Assembly (NCBI GenBank): GCA_030762895.1
Contig: CM061067.1
Coordinates: 107,417,888 to 107,481,887, forward strand
Source: Sophora flavescens
Lineage: Eukaryota; Streptophyta; Magnoliopsida; Fabales; Fabaceae
DNA: 64,000 nucleotides
Reading direction: 5' to 3'
Shown: piece after piece, positions 22,480-33,432 of the stretch
How the letters are laid out: each line of letters starts with the position of its first letter
Numbering within the stretch: position 1 is the first letter of the stretch
Notes under the pieces: generated by a model
What the model was told of the DNA's origin: nothing
Seen by the model: the letters and a program-made list of their open reading frames with translations, nothing else
Databases searched by the model: none
Program-made: the position numbers and the translations under genes

Positions 22480-24535
22480 TTATCTAGTATACGATTCCTT
22501 CCGCATTGCCTTCCTCAAAGTTTCAGTTTCACATGATCATTGCTTTGATGTTTTGTGTTTCTGTTTTGAAAACTAAAATATATGTGCGAAGTATAAGTTG
22601 AATCAATAACCCAAACCGGATCTCATTCATGAAGTGTAATACGATGATCGATCTGAGAAGATTGAAAGGGTTTAAAATCCTATAAAAGTTACATTGAAAG
22701 GGTTTAAAATCCTATAAAAAGTTACATTGAAAGGGTTTAAAATCCTAAACATTAAAGCTACATCCCATCAGAGAGTTTTATGAAATATGCCAAAGGGAAA
22801 ACTATATATACTCCGAAGACCTCAGAAAACCGGGGGGCATGAGAGAGCTCAAGAGAGAGGCAAAAACAGGTGCACCAGATCCGTTTCAAGCAAAGGCAGT
22901 GGTTCCAGAGACTTCCAAGACGGTCACTTGCTGCCAAAGCTGAGGTTTTGGAACTGTGACCCCCGAGCACCCGATTAGCCCTCCAAAGAATGATTCTCCG
23001 GAAGGTGATAAGGTGAGCAACTCACACAATGTAATTTACTCGGACTTATCACCCATGCACTGTAATTTACTCAAACTCGAAGTTGTTTGACCATTAAGAC
23101 AAAGACCTTTGAGTCTAGGAATAGGAAGAAAGAGTGATGAAGTTAATCTCCACGGTAGAGCCATATTGTGAAGCGAGAAAATTAAAAGGATGGAAGGAAG
23201 CTATTTATAGGAGCAGGGGGATGAAGTTACTAAGCTATTCTGATTTTGAAGAAAACTTACCTATAAACTTAATGCTCATTAAGATGATTGAGTTACAAGG
23301 TGCATGGGTAAGTAGCACAGTACAGTCAAAGGAATGAATGTTTTTGCAGATATCTATACACTTTTAACGTCAGTTTTTTAAAAAAGCTGACGTTAAAAGT
23401 GTTTTTAATAAAAATATTAATTGTTAACGCCGGGTTTTTATACAACGGACGTTAAAAGTTTGATTTTTACTTGATTAAATAAATAGCTGACGTAAATAAT
23501 CCTATATATTATACACGTGCGAGAATGAATATTGGAAATAATGTAATTAATACACGGGAACTTGGCGATCATCAAATAAGTTGACGTTAAAAATGAGGTG
23601 GTGGGTAAACTATTTGCGTCAGTTCTATAAATAACTGACGTAAATAATTATGAAACTCATTTCATTGGTTGTCATGTCCCTGTTGTCCCTCTTAACGCAG
23701 ATCACTCCATATAGTACTGCAGTTTATTTCTAAACCTTTTTTTATACAAGTTTATTTTTAATTTTTATTAATTAGCTTGAATTAGTAAACAAATTATTGT
23801 GCAAATTAAAATAAATAAACACTTAACATAAAACAAGTTATATGTATAATCAAATCGTATGACATTGAAGCGATTCATAAGTTAAAATTACATGATTAAA
23901 AGATAAAAAATTTCTACAACATAGCCCTAAAATATAAAAAAGTTTCTGCATCAACATCATTTTCTTCTCAGTCCTGTCATCAGAAACTCCAATGGATGCA
24001 TCACCTCCCTCACTTGAATTCCAAGATGCAAAGTAAATCCTCAGTCACTAGCAGCGAAAGCAAAGTGAAATGGATCTTTGCATCTTTCTTCTTCAGTGGA
24101 GTTCCTTGATGCATCATCTTGAATCCACAATCACTTGCTTCCAAAGCAAAGTGAAAGGGATGACGGGGATGAAATAAAGTGAGAGAATCACATTACGTGA
24201 TTCACCCAACCTTAATATCCATGCAATATAATTTACTCAAACTCAGAAGTTGTTTGACCATTAAGACAAAGACCTTTGAGTCTAGGAATAGGAAGAAAGA
24301 GTGATGAAGTTAATCTCCACGGCAGAGCCATATTGTGAAGCAGAAAATTAATTAAAAGGAGATGGAAGCTAGGAAGCTATTTATAGGAGCAGTGGATGAA
24401 GTTACTAAGTTATTCTGATTTTCTTGAAAACTTATCTATAAACTTAATGCTCATTAAGAGGATTAGGTACAAAGGTGAATGGGTAAGTAGCACAGTAGTC
24501 AAGGGAATGAATGTTTCTACAGAAACTAATAAACC
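22480..24535 (+). repeat. Tandem duplication of a ~1.1-kb CACTA-1 module
   Basis: Two diverged copies of the same module lie in the left half, each running from a hairpin array to 'aatgaatgttt' followed by the next array. Well-matched parts are 23050-23345 and 24225-24525, sharing 'caaagacctttgagtctag', 'gaagttaatctccacgg' and 'aagctatttataggagcag'. The second array (23360-23650) and third (24537-24765) follow the two modules. No ORF in the modules is conserved between copies, so they look non-coding. Confidence 0.7.
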
Positions 24536-24782
24536 TTTAACGTCCGTTGTGTAATACAACTGACGTAAGAAGTTGTGAGTGTTTTTAACGTCAGTTTCTT
24601 AATACAACTTACGTTAAATATATGACATTTAACGTCAGTTATTACTAACAACTGACGTAATAAGTGTGAGAGTTTTTAACGTCAGTTTATTAATACAACT
24701 GACGTTAAATATATGATCTTCAACGTCAGGTTTTACCAAAAACTGACGTAAAATGTTGTTTTATTTTAATTATAACGTTTAC

Positions 24783-25110
24783 CCCAGGGTGCCTTCTCCA
24801 CTTCTCTACGTCTTTTCTCTTTTCATCACGCTCAACCCCCACTTTCGCTCTCACTCTGCCCTAATCGCGCGCTCATCTCCACCGTAACCACCGCGAGGGC
24901 TTCTTCGCCACCACCGTGAGGTACACTCTTAACCCCTAACTCTGTCTTTCCCGCTCCTTCTTTGCAATAACTTGACATCTCTCTTTCCCCTGGCCTTCCC
25001 GCGCACTAACTCTCCTTGTCCGTCTGCTCTCAGTAACCACATCGAACGTTGGCCACCACTCGAGCTTCCCCCCCACCACCACGCGAGCGCCTATTTCTGG
25101 TGTGTCTTTA
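24783..25110 (+). promoter_or_regulatory. CACTA-1 transcript start region / 5' UTR exon
   Basis: A locally GC- and C/T-rich stretch, unlike the AT-rich surroundings, contains 'caccgtaaccaccgcgag' and 'caccaccgtgag|gtacac', which looks like a splice donor. The complement of 43230-43265 in CACTA-2 reads 'caccaccgcgag|gtaac' in the same position relative to its gene. It is therefore a conserved non-coding first exon. Confidence 0.5.
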
Positions 25111-25139
25111 ATTAGGGCACATTTTTTTATTCACGGTTT

Positions 25140-25470
25140 TGAGTGCATGCATGTTGCTCTGCTGGTTTGAAACTGTAGTCTCAGTAGTTGAAACTTGAAA
25201 CTGTGAGTTTGAGTTGTTTGGAATGTCTCTATTTTTTGGTTTTGAGTGTATGTTGAAACTGTAGTCTCAGTAGTTGTAACTTTAAACCGTGAGTTTGAGT
25301 TGTTTGGAATGTCTCTATTTTTGGTTTTGAGTGCATGTTGCTCTGCTGGTTGATCTGTCACGGCCGTGATGCTCATCACGGCTAGGCCGTGATCAGTTCT
25401 GCCTATGAGGGTCTGATTCAGTTGGCACGTTACGGCCGTGATGGACATCACGGCCAGGCCGTGACCAGTG
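25140..25470 (+). repeat. Direct repeat and TCACGGCCGTGA palindromes in CACTA-1 intron
   Basis: A unit of about 95 bp ('gtagtctcagtagttg' to 'gtctctattttt') is repeated at about 25160-25240 and 25258-25325. It is followed by two hairpin-like blocks built from TCACGGCCGTGA (25358-25369, and a one-base variant at 25431-25441), each paired with 'catcacggc.aggccgtga'. Confidence 0.7.
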
Positions 25471-25645
25471 CTTGGCAATGTTCAAAAACTATATTTTTCA
25501 ATCTCCCGTATTGTCCTTATATTGGATATATAGATGTTTTGTATATCTACAGGACCTATCTAGTTATTTTTATTTATACTTCTGTATTTATTTTGAGTTA
25601 TAACCTATGTTAATACATATATATTGTTTTTGAACAGGCATACAT

Positions 25646-28634
25646 ATGGATCAGTCGGATAGCCCACATGCACGGGAGGACACTGTTGGGGTTTCGCAGG
25701 ACCCGATCACGCCTACGCCTGCTGATTCTAGTGTAAGTTTACATGCATGTTATATACTGTCTTTAGTCCTACTTGTTAATGTAAGTTTATAATGTTACAA
25801 CCCTCTATTTTATCATTTTTTTTGTCCATACAGACATCACAGGCTCATAGGAAACGGGGTAGAGGAGCCACCTCGTTGAAGAAACTAGAGAAGGACAGGC
25901 AGAGCGGACAGAAGCTTGAGGTGTCCTTCGATGATAATCTAAATGCCCAGGGACCCCGTGCTAAAGAATTTAATAAGTGGGTGTTTCTACAAACGAAGCA
26001 GCACGTAAGCATCAACTACAACCACTGGAATGACGTTCCACAGAACGTTAAGGATCAGATTTGGGAGGCTATCACGGTATTTTACCTTTACATTCGTTTG
26101 ATTTACATTATTAGATAATTATCCGAGTTATAATCCATCCAGTTGTTATATATGTATCTAATGTGTAGGTAGCTTGGACTGTGCCAAATGACGAGGATCG
26201 TCGTCATAAATGTATGAAAATGGCATCAAAGCGTTGGAATGGGTTCAAGCATGATCTTACCAGGTACTATCTATCTGGGAAGAAGCGGCTTGATAAAATG
26301 TTCTCGGATTATCCCTGGATTGATCGGGATACTTGGGATATGTTTGCCAGGAGTCGACAGGATGAAGAATTTCAGGTTGGTTGATTAAGTTAATTTTGTA
26401 TGCTTATTATAGATCATTTAACTATATTTAATTATGTGTTTTTGTTTGAATAGGCTAAGGCAAATAAGGGTCGGCAGAATCAGGTGAAGAACGTCCACCG
26501 CCACACCATGTCTCAGGGTGGGTACCATACTCGGATCCAGCAGATGATGGCGGATAGGCTGAGGGCGAAGCAGGAAGAGCACTCTGCTAGGATTGAAAGA
26601 GGAGAGGTGCCTGAGGGCACACCATCAAGTCCTCCGTCGGACATCGACCGCGAGGATGTCTGGTTAGCCGGCCGCATGACAAAGGCGGGATCTTTTAAAG
26701 CTGATGCCACTCGCGAAGTGGCAGATAAGATTGTAAGTAAATAATTAACTTGATTTCAATTGATATTTGTATAGATACTTGCAACACTTTTCACTTGCAC
26801 GTTTTTTCATTTTTTTTCATTGTAGATGGATCTTAAAGCAAAATCCTCCCAGGGCGCATTCGTCCCTTCTGGACGGCAGGACGTCTTGATGACTGCTCTA
26901 GGCAAGAAAGACCATCCTGGTCGGGTTCTCGGTGTTCCTGGGAACGTGACCATCAAACAATATTATGGCAAGTCTGCTTCACGAAAGCGGGTGGTCAATG
27001 AAGCATCAATTTTGGCTGACATTACTCAGCACCTCATGACCAACCCAGATATTACATCACATCTGATGCAAGGCTTAATAGCCAACCCAGAATTCAAGCA
27101 GGCGCTTGCCAGAGAGCTTTCCTCCGTCGGTACATCCCAGGACACCGCAAGGCTTGCCAACGCTTCACATGTGAGCACAAAAGAGAGTTTTAGTATGGCA
27201 CATGTGGAGGACGATGAGTTGGCAGCTAGGGAGCGGGAGTTGGAAGTCCAGCGCCATGAGCATGAGTTGGAAATGAAAAGGCGTGAGCTTGAGTTGGACT
27301 CCAAACGACGTGAGCTCGAAATGTTAGCAAAGGTATTTATTCATTATTAATGTCCAAAATAGTCAAATAATTACTTGTGTTTTTTTAATTATCAAAAACT
27401 TATATATTTTATTTTCCTAAACTGAAGGCCAAGTCGACGTCGGTGCCGTTGTCACCTATCACTCGTTTGTTCTCACTTGGTGAGGATTATGCGTATGAGA
27501 TTTTTGAATGTCCATTGGAGCACGATGGATGGGTGGCACGCCCAGATCAACAGAGTATATTTTCCTTCGTTGTTGACTATCTCTGGAACGCTGCGCAGAA
27601 ATAACGTCTGGATGAACAAGCAATGTCATCAGTCTACAGTGCACGTAAGTTAATTTTAATTTTATAACTTATTTATTTTTGGTATTTTTCCATTTAATAA
27701 TTTATTTTAATTTCAATATATATATTATGTAATTAACATCCACACCCTTTTCATATCTTAGGTATCTCCATCGTCTTGACTTGATAAGGGCGTTGCATCG
27801 GTTTTACGGTTTCTTAGATCCGTCAATCCTTCCGCCCGAGTTCTTTGCTTTGGCGATGCATTGAGTAAATACATAGGGAAGGTGTTGGGAGACAACCCGA
27901 AAGAATTATATCTGGCTCCCTACTGTATGAATGACCATTGGCAGATGTTGGTACTTCACCCGACTATGCATACTCTCAAATTCTTATGCTCTCTCAACCA
28001 TGATCCGCCACCGAAGGTGGTGGAAGCTGAAAATATGTAAGTAACTAATCTTAAATTAAATTTAAGTTTTAATATCAGTTGTTTTTAGTTTATTACACAC
28101 ATGATAAATGAGTTTGTTAATTGATCGACATGATTATTTGTTTATGATAGCGCGCTGAAGGCGAGTAGCATAAGTTGCGCCAACGGGAGAAGTAGGACTT
28201 CTAAGGCTAAAGCAAATCCTGTATGGAACATCCTCAAGGTTTGGTAGTTTATTTATCAAATAATTATTATTATAATTACTAATTTATGTGTATATTCAAC
28301 TGACGTTGAAATTAATTTTGTTGGTAGTCTCGATTTCAACCTGACAGTTGGTCGTGCGGCTATTATGTGATGCTTCATATGCTGAACATAGTCTCCGCAT
28401 CTATTACGGATGGATGGAAGAAGGTAATATTTAAACAACTTGTTAAATTATATATTATAGTTTTGAAGATGACTTGCATTGATGTTATTGTTATTATTTG
28501 AACGTGTCTAGGCATTTATCAACCAATCACCTATTGAACAAGATGAGTTAAGAGACTTGAGGATGCGCTTCGCCGAATTCTTCTTCAAGTATGCGGCTGA
28601 AAAGGAATTGCCAACATACCTCCGCACTACTTAG
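25646..28634 (+). pseudogene. TnpA-like CACTA protein (Transposase_24) with C-terminal Ulp1-like domain
   Basis: Ten exons with GT/AG borders are visible: 25646-25732, 25834-26076, 26169-26375, 26454-26732, 26826-27332, 27428-~27644, 27762-28036, 28151-28238, 28328-28423, 28512-28634. Exons 2-5 encode the plant Ptta/En/Spm Transposase_24 region (VPNDEDRRHKCMKMASKRW; YLSGKKRLDKMF), ending in a charged coiled coil of repeated ERELEVQRHE-like units. Later exons give a C48/Ulp1-like fold: NDHWQMLVLHP with the active-site His and PDSWSCGYYVM with the Cys; the family Asp is Cys (FLCSL), as I recall for CACTA members. Lesions: TAA at 27601-27603, and a frame break near 27862-27868. In En/Spm, TnpA binds subterminal repeats. 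Confidence 0.85.
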
Positions 28635-28673
28635 ATAAATAGTTTTTTTGTTAGACTTTAGAAACTAATTAAT

Positions 28674-28676
<3 letters not shown>

Positions 28677-28720
<44 letters not shown>
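28677..28720. repeat. (AT)n microsatellite
   Basis: About 22 AT units, 43 bp after the stop codon of the CACTA-1 gene. Confidence 0.95.
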
Positions 28721-28722
<2 letters not shown>

Positions 28723-28914
28723 TTAGATAGTTTTGTTTTTTAGACATTGGAACTAAAATTTATTTATATATATACATTGGTTTTGGTTTTATGTCCCCCA
28801 TTGTTCAATTTTCCTTTGAAATTATGTAATGTTTGTGATATTCCGTATTCTTGGGACTGAATGCGGGGGATAGCCGAGGGGAGTGATATTTTAAAACTGA
28901 ATTTAAAAAAAAAA

Positions 28915-29279
28915 CTTATTAACGACAGTTGTATCAAACAACTGACGTTAATAGTATTTTATAAATTATACAGATACTCTATTAACGCCGATTGTTTATT
29001 ACAACCGACGTTAAAATTAAACCTTTAACGTCAGTTCTTTAAAACAACTGACGTTAGTTTTAACAAAATCAACGTCCGTTGTATTAAAGAACTGACGTTA
29101 ATAGTTTTATTTTAACGTCGGTTTTGTTAAGGAACTGACGTTAATAGTGTTATATTTAACGTCAGTTCTCAACTGACGTTAAAATAGTAACTATTAACGT
29201 CAGCTGTATTTACGTCAGTCAGTATTCTGACGTAAAAAATCAATTTTAACTGACGTAAAAAGCACTTATTGCACTAGTG
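28915..29279 (+). repeat. CACTA-1 right subterminal hairpin array and end
   Basis: Six consecutive inverted pairs of AACGTCAGTT/AACTGACGTT with short AT-rich loops, then extra half-sites (29200-29260), then GCACTAGTG. The last 60 bp match, in complement, the left end of CACTA-2, proving that the two belong to one family. Confidence 0.9.
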
Positions 29280-29636
29280 AGGGGGAGGAAAAAGTATGAT
29301 ATAGAGAAAGGGGATAATAACAAATTATACATGGAAAAAAAGTATGATAAAGAGAAAAGGGATAATAACGAATTATACATGCATATGTTGAGGGGGAGCT
29401 TAAAAGCTTACATGATTAATGAGGAGTAAATCAAATTCTGTTTTATAAGCTTACATGATTAATGGGAGTGTAAATCAAATTCTGCTATGATAATATTTTT
29501 TTTGCTCTGATATACTTCTGCTCTGACTGCTCTGATACCATGATATAAATCTGTCAAAAACCCTTAGCTTATGCTACACTTATACTCTGATCTTATAATT
29601 TGTTAAAAGATTTGTCATAATCTAAAAGGGGGAAAT

Positions 29637-31450
29637 TGTTAGACTCAACGACTTAGAGATTTTGATATATGGCAAATACAACTTAATGTGTATGCAATTG
29701 TTTTTAGTGTCAAATTGTAAAGACATGTATCAAGCAATAATCAACAAGTTCAGTGAGCAATTAAAGGAGAATATTCAAGGAAGAACTTGAAGGAATCAAA
29801 GAGCAAAGACAAAGATCAAGGAATCATCAAGACAAGAGCTTAAAGGAGAAATTAGACTTAAGTCTTAGATGATTTGTAAGAGATGAAATCTCTTATTCAG
29901 AAATAGTTCATTTGAAAAGATTCATGAAAGAAAATCAATTTTCATAACCTGCATTAAAAGGAATAAGTTTTCGTTAATGAAAATGATTTTTGGAAAGAAG
30001 AAATAGATTCTAATTCTGCTCATCCAATAAAGTAATAGAAGCGGTCGTCCAACACTAAAGTAATACAAGCGCTCGTCCAACACAAGTGACAGAAGCGCTT
30101 GTCCACTAAAGTGACAGAAGCGCTCATCCACTAGAGTGATACAAGCGCTCGTTCACTAAAGTGACAGAAGTGCTCGTCCACTAAAGTGACAGAAGCGCTC
30201 GTCCACTAAAGTGATACAAGCACTCATCCACTAAAGTGATACAAGTGCTTGTCCACTAAAGTGACTAATTGGAGCTCGTCCAATTACTTTGCTTTTTAAT
30301 ACTTCCGAAATGGCTGGATGGACGCGCTTATTTTATAGACGCGAATTCTATAAGAACCGATGAAGAATCTTATTTCAAGAACCAGAATCAAGAAAAGAGA
30401 TTCTGTTATCAGACTCAAATCTGTTTTGATTGATCCCAACAACTAGAACATGTTTTCTATATAAAGAGGGATCAAAGGAACACTTTTACGAATATCATAA
30501 CATATCAAAGAAACAGAGAAACTTTATACGAAATCAATTGTGAAAATCATTCATCTTATTGCTAGAGCTTATTGTGAAAAGAGTGTTTCGTTCTCATAAG
30601 TGCTTCAATTTGTTTATTTGACTGTTGAGAGTTAGGAATCCATTTTTTGTTTTACATTTTGATTGTAAAGAGAGAGGGAGTCTCTCTGAGTGATTAGGGT
30701 GAGGTATCCCTAAGGAAGAACATTGAGGCTCTTCACAAGAGTGTGGTACCTCAAGGTGAAGGAGTGCTCTGTGGTGTAAAGGTTTTTCAAGCTATTTGGC
30801 AAAGCTTGTGTGTTAGTGTGTGAAATCCCATAGGTGGAGTGAGGACTGGATGTAGGTCACAGTGGTGGTGACTGAACCAGGATAAATCTGGTTGTGTGAT
30901 ATCTCTAAACTCAAACTCGTTTACTTTCTGTTTATGATCAAGAACTTATGATTTTGATGTTTAAAGTTCAATATAATTTCTGTTCTTGATCTGTATAAAC
31001 TGTATTGAAACCTGAGACTGATTGTAATCAATTTTGTGTTATCTGGGTTCAAAACTGAGTTGATCAAAACCATTCTTGATTGCTAAAACTGAACTAATAC
31101 TGAAACTGAAACCTGCAAGTTTGTTCTTGATTGTTAATGCTTATATCTGAAACTTGCATAACTTGTTCTTAATCTTTAAAGGTTTAATCAGTTTCTGTAT
31201 TTTGTTATTACTGAGTCTTGAACCCGAACCTATTCTGAATCGATCTTTCATATCTTCATCATCTTCCAATTCAAGATTTTATATAAACCCTTCATTGATT
31301 TTGTAAAAGATCCTAAGGCCACAAATCCGCAACTCTGATTTGAAAAGTTTTGTGAAAAGTTTTTAAGAGGAAAATATTTTAAGAAAACTCAATTCACCCC
31401 CCCCCCCCCCTCCCCTCCCCTCCCTCTTGAGTCGTGAAGCCAAAACAACG
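29637..31450 (+). repeat. 3' LTR of element C
   Basis: 1814 bp, preceded by the polypurine tract AAAAGGGGGAAA (29624-29635). Compared with the 5' LTR it has a rearranged minisatellite (30016-30265), about 60 extra bp near 31262-31325 ('ttcattgattttgtaaaag'), and a C-rich run at 31397-31425. The last base is G instead of A. Confidence 0.9.
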
Positions 31451-31455
31451 GTGAA

Positions 31456-33432
31456 GATAAAGTTTAACCGTAAAAAATGTGGTAGAATATAATACCGGTC
31501 AAAAATGACTTATTTAATTTTAAAATACCATCAGATATAATTAATACGAATAGGAAAAATGTCAAATTTGATTTGCATATTATAATAGTAGGATAAAGTT
31601 TGATTATTTAAATTAATAACTGTGTCAACTTGTTCGACATGTTATAAATAAATTTAAAATAAGAATATTAGGAATATTTACATAATAAATATTAATGGGA
31701 TGAAGGGAAATTAAAATGAAAACAAATAAATAATTATGTATTAATTATTTAATGGATTTTATTTTTTCACCCTCTAGCGTCAGGTTAAGAGGAAAGTTAA
31801 TGCTAGGATCTTATAGTAAAAATAAAGGGGTATAAATAGCAAGTGTTAGAGGTTCATTGCCGCAGAGAACCCTAACTTCTAAAATCAGTTTTCTCTGGAG
31901 AAAAGGGGAAGAAGACCAATGACCATAGAGAGGTGCTCTTGGCGCAAGGAATCAAATTCCGGTATCTCTTATTCCTTTCTTTTTCGTCGATTCAGGTGAG
32001 AGGCTGCAGGTCTTAATAGGTTTCGTATTTTATTTAAGTAATTTGGTGTGTTTCGTTGGTGCTCTTCAATTTATATGATTGATGCTTTCTTCTTTTTTTG
32101 TTTAATTTGTCTGGTTTTCTTTGTGGCATTGAACATTGTTTACGGTTCATATGTTTTCTATGCGAGAATGTGTTGGGCGTGAAAGAATTTGTGTTTGTGT
32201 TTCTCTACCCAATTGATGTCACTGGCACCACCACTCATTTATCTTCTAAATTAATTAGATCAATTTCATTCCATCTATACATATGTGAACCTTTCTGGAA
32301 TTCCTTGCCCATTGATTTTGACGTGAAGCACATGGTCCTGTTCCTAAAGTGCAAAAACTCTAAAGTTATATATATATATGATGCAGCTTTTATTTATGAC
32401 ACTAAATTATTTATTATATAAATTTATATGAATGTTTAGAGTGTAAATGTATGATTAATGATAATTGGATAATTACATGTGGACATTATATGCAAAGGCC
32501 TCATTAATTTATGATTAACTGGGTTATATTGTCGTGGATTTATTTTAATGGGTTCTAAGGACAACATTGGTTATATGATTTATCTCGCAATGATTAGCAC
32601 ATCGAGTAAGACTTGGTGTATCCGATCGGTCAGTGGACTCGACCGGTATATAAATGTGACCGTCGGAGATGGGCGACTCTAGTGAAAGAACCTCGGAGTT
32701 TGGAGGGTAGTTAAGCAGTGACCGAGGTCACTTGCTGGTCAGCGTATCCGACCGGGGCACAAATGTGGCCGTTGGAGTGGCAGACTTTAGTGAACAACTC
32801 CAAACGGAAAACAAGCATCTTACTCAATGGTTAAATGATTGTAATGCAACTTCAGAGTTGCAATGATGGTATGGTTTGAGTACGTTGTAAAGTATGACAT
32901 GATTGTGTTTGTATATATATTTGATATATCTGATTGCGTTTGTACACCCTCACTGAGTTCTGGGACTCACCCCCGCCCTTTTTTTTTGTTCAGCTTCAGG
33001 TACTCCACGAGGGGATCCATCTCAGGGAGCCCATGCACATGAGTAGTGTGGGCAGTTGCTGCCGCTTGGGTTATTTCTTAGTCATATGAGATACCTCTTC
33101 ATTTGTTTGAATTTTTGGAACTATTTCCTTTTTGGTTGTAAACCGTTTCGTTTCATTTAAACTCCGGATGTTGACTCAGGGTCACCTTGGCTTGTTATTT
33201 GGAATAATCATTTACCTATGTTGCGATGTGACTTATACGTGCTTGATAGGCCTTGGGAATGAGACATCAGGGTCTTATTCTGGCCGGTCAGGAATGCCTA
33301 AGTTGGGTCCTGACAGATGCAGTGCTACTCCACTACTCCGTTATGCATGTGGATCAATAACTATCTCAGGAAGACATCTTCCGAATTACATATCCACATT
33401 GACCAATAAGCACCAACGCCATTAGTTCACCA
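31456..33432 (+). repeat. Plus-strand Gypsy-type LTR piece, probably solo
   Basis: The sequence right of element C has LTR-like promoter features: TATAAATAGC at 31831-31840, then 'agaaccctaacttc' near 31865, and further down 'gactcacccccgccc' near 32965, as in Tekay-type LTRs. If its left end is TGTGAA at 17875 (element C having inserted six bases into it) and its right end ACCA at 33432, the flanks are a perfect AACCA duplication (17870-17874 and 33433-33437). The alternative right end is GGGTCCTGACA at 33315. The ORFs here (32098-32421, 33132-33425) look like chance. Confidence 0.4.
31831..31840 (+). promoter_or_regulatory. TATA box of plus-strand LTR piece
   Basis: TATAAATAGC sits about 25-35 bp before a plausible start in 'agtgttagaggttcatt', as in LTR promoters. 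Confidence 0.45.

Larger units (their letters stand above)
22170..29279 (+). mobile_element. CACTA-1 DNA transposon (En/Spm type)
   Basis: 7110 bp bounded by CACTAGTGG...GCACTAGTG inverted ends with a perfect 3-bp target duplication AGG (22167-22169 and 29280-29282). Subterminal zones at both ends, and two more inside the left part, are packed with inverted pairs of AACGTCAGTT. It contains a 5'-UTR-like GC-rich zone (24783-25110) and one spliced TnpA-like/Ulp1-like gene (25646-28634). It lacks the TNP2-type transposase. It inserted into the purine-rich 3' zone of element C. Confidence 0.95.
17881..31450 (+). mobile_element. Copia element C, complete but defective, with CACTA-1 inside
   Basis: LTRs at 17881-19627 (1747 bp) and 29637-31450 (1814 bp) begin TGTTAGACTCAA and end CCAAAACAACA or CCAAAACAACG. 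The flanks are a perfect GTGAA duplication (17876-17880 and 31451-31455). A primer site, gag, a joined RT/RNase H and a polypurine tract lie between. Without CACTA-1 the element is about 6.5 kb, so protease, integrase and the RT N-terminus have been lost. SIRE/Maximus-type features include the phrase 'gataatgccaaaagg'. Confidence 0.9.

Noticed and set aside
22787..22978. 63-codon ORF in the first CACTA-1 module as a captured host gene fragment
   Set aside because: It is not conserved in the duplicated module at 23900-24230 and matches nothing I know.
25131..25478. 115-codon minus-strand ORF with HGLAVMSITAV repeats
   Set aside because: The protein repeat is produced by the palindromic DNA repeats in the CACTA-1 intron and is not supported by anything else.
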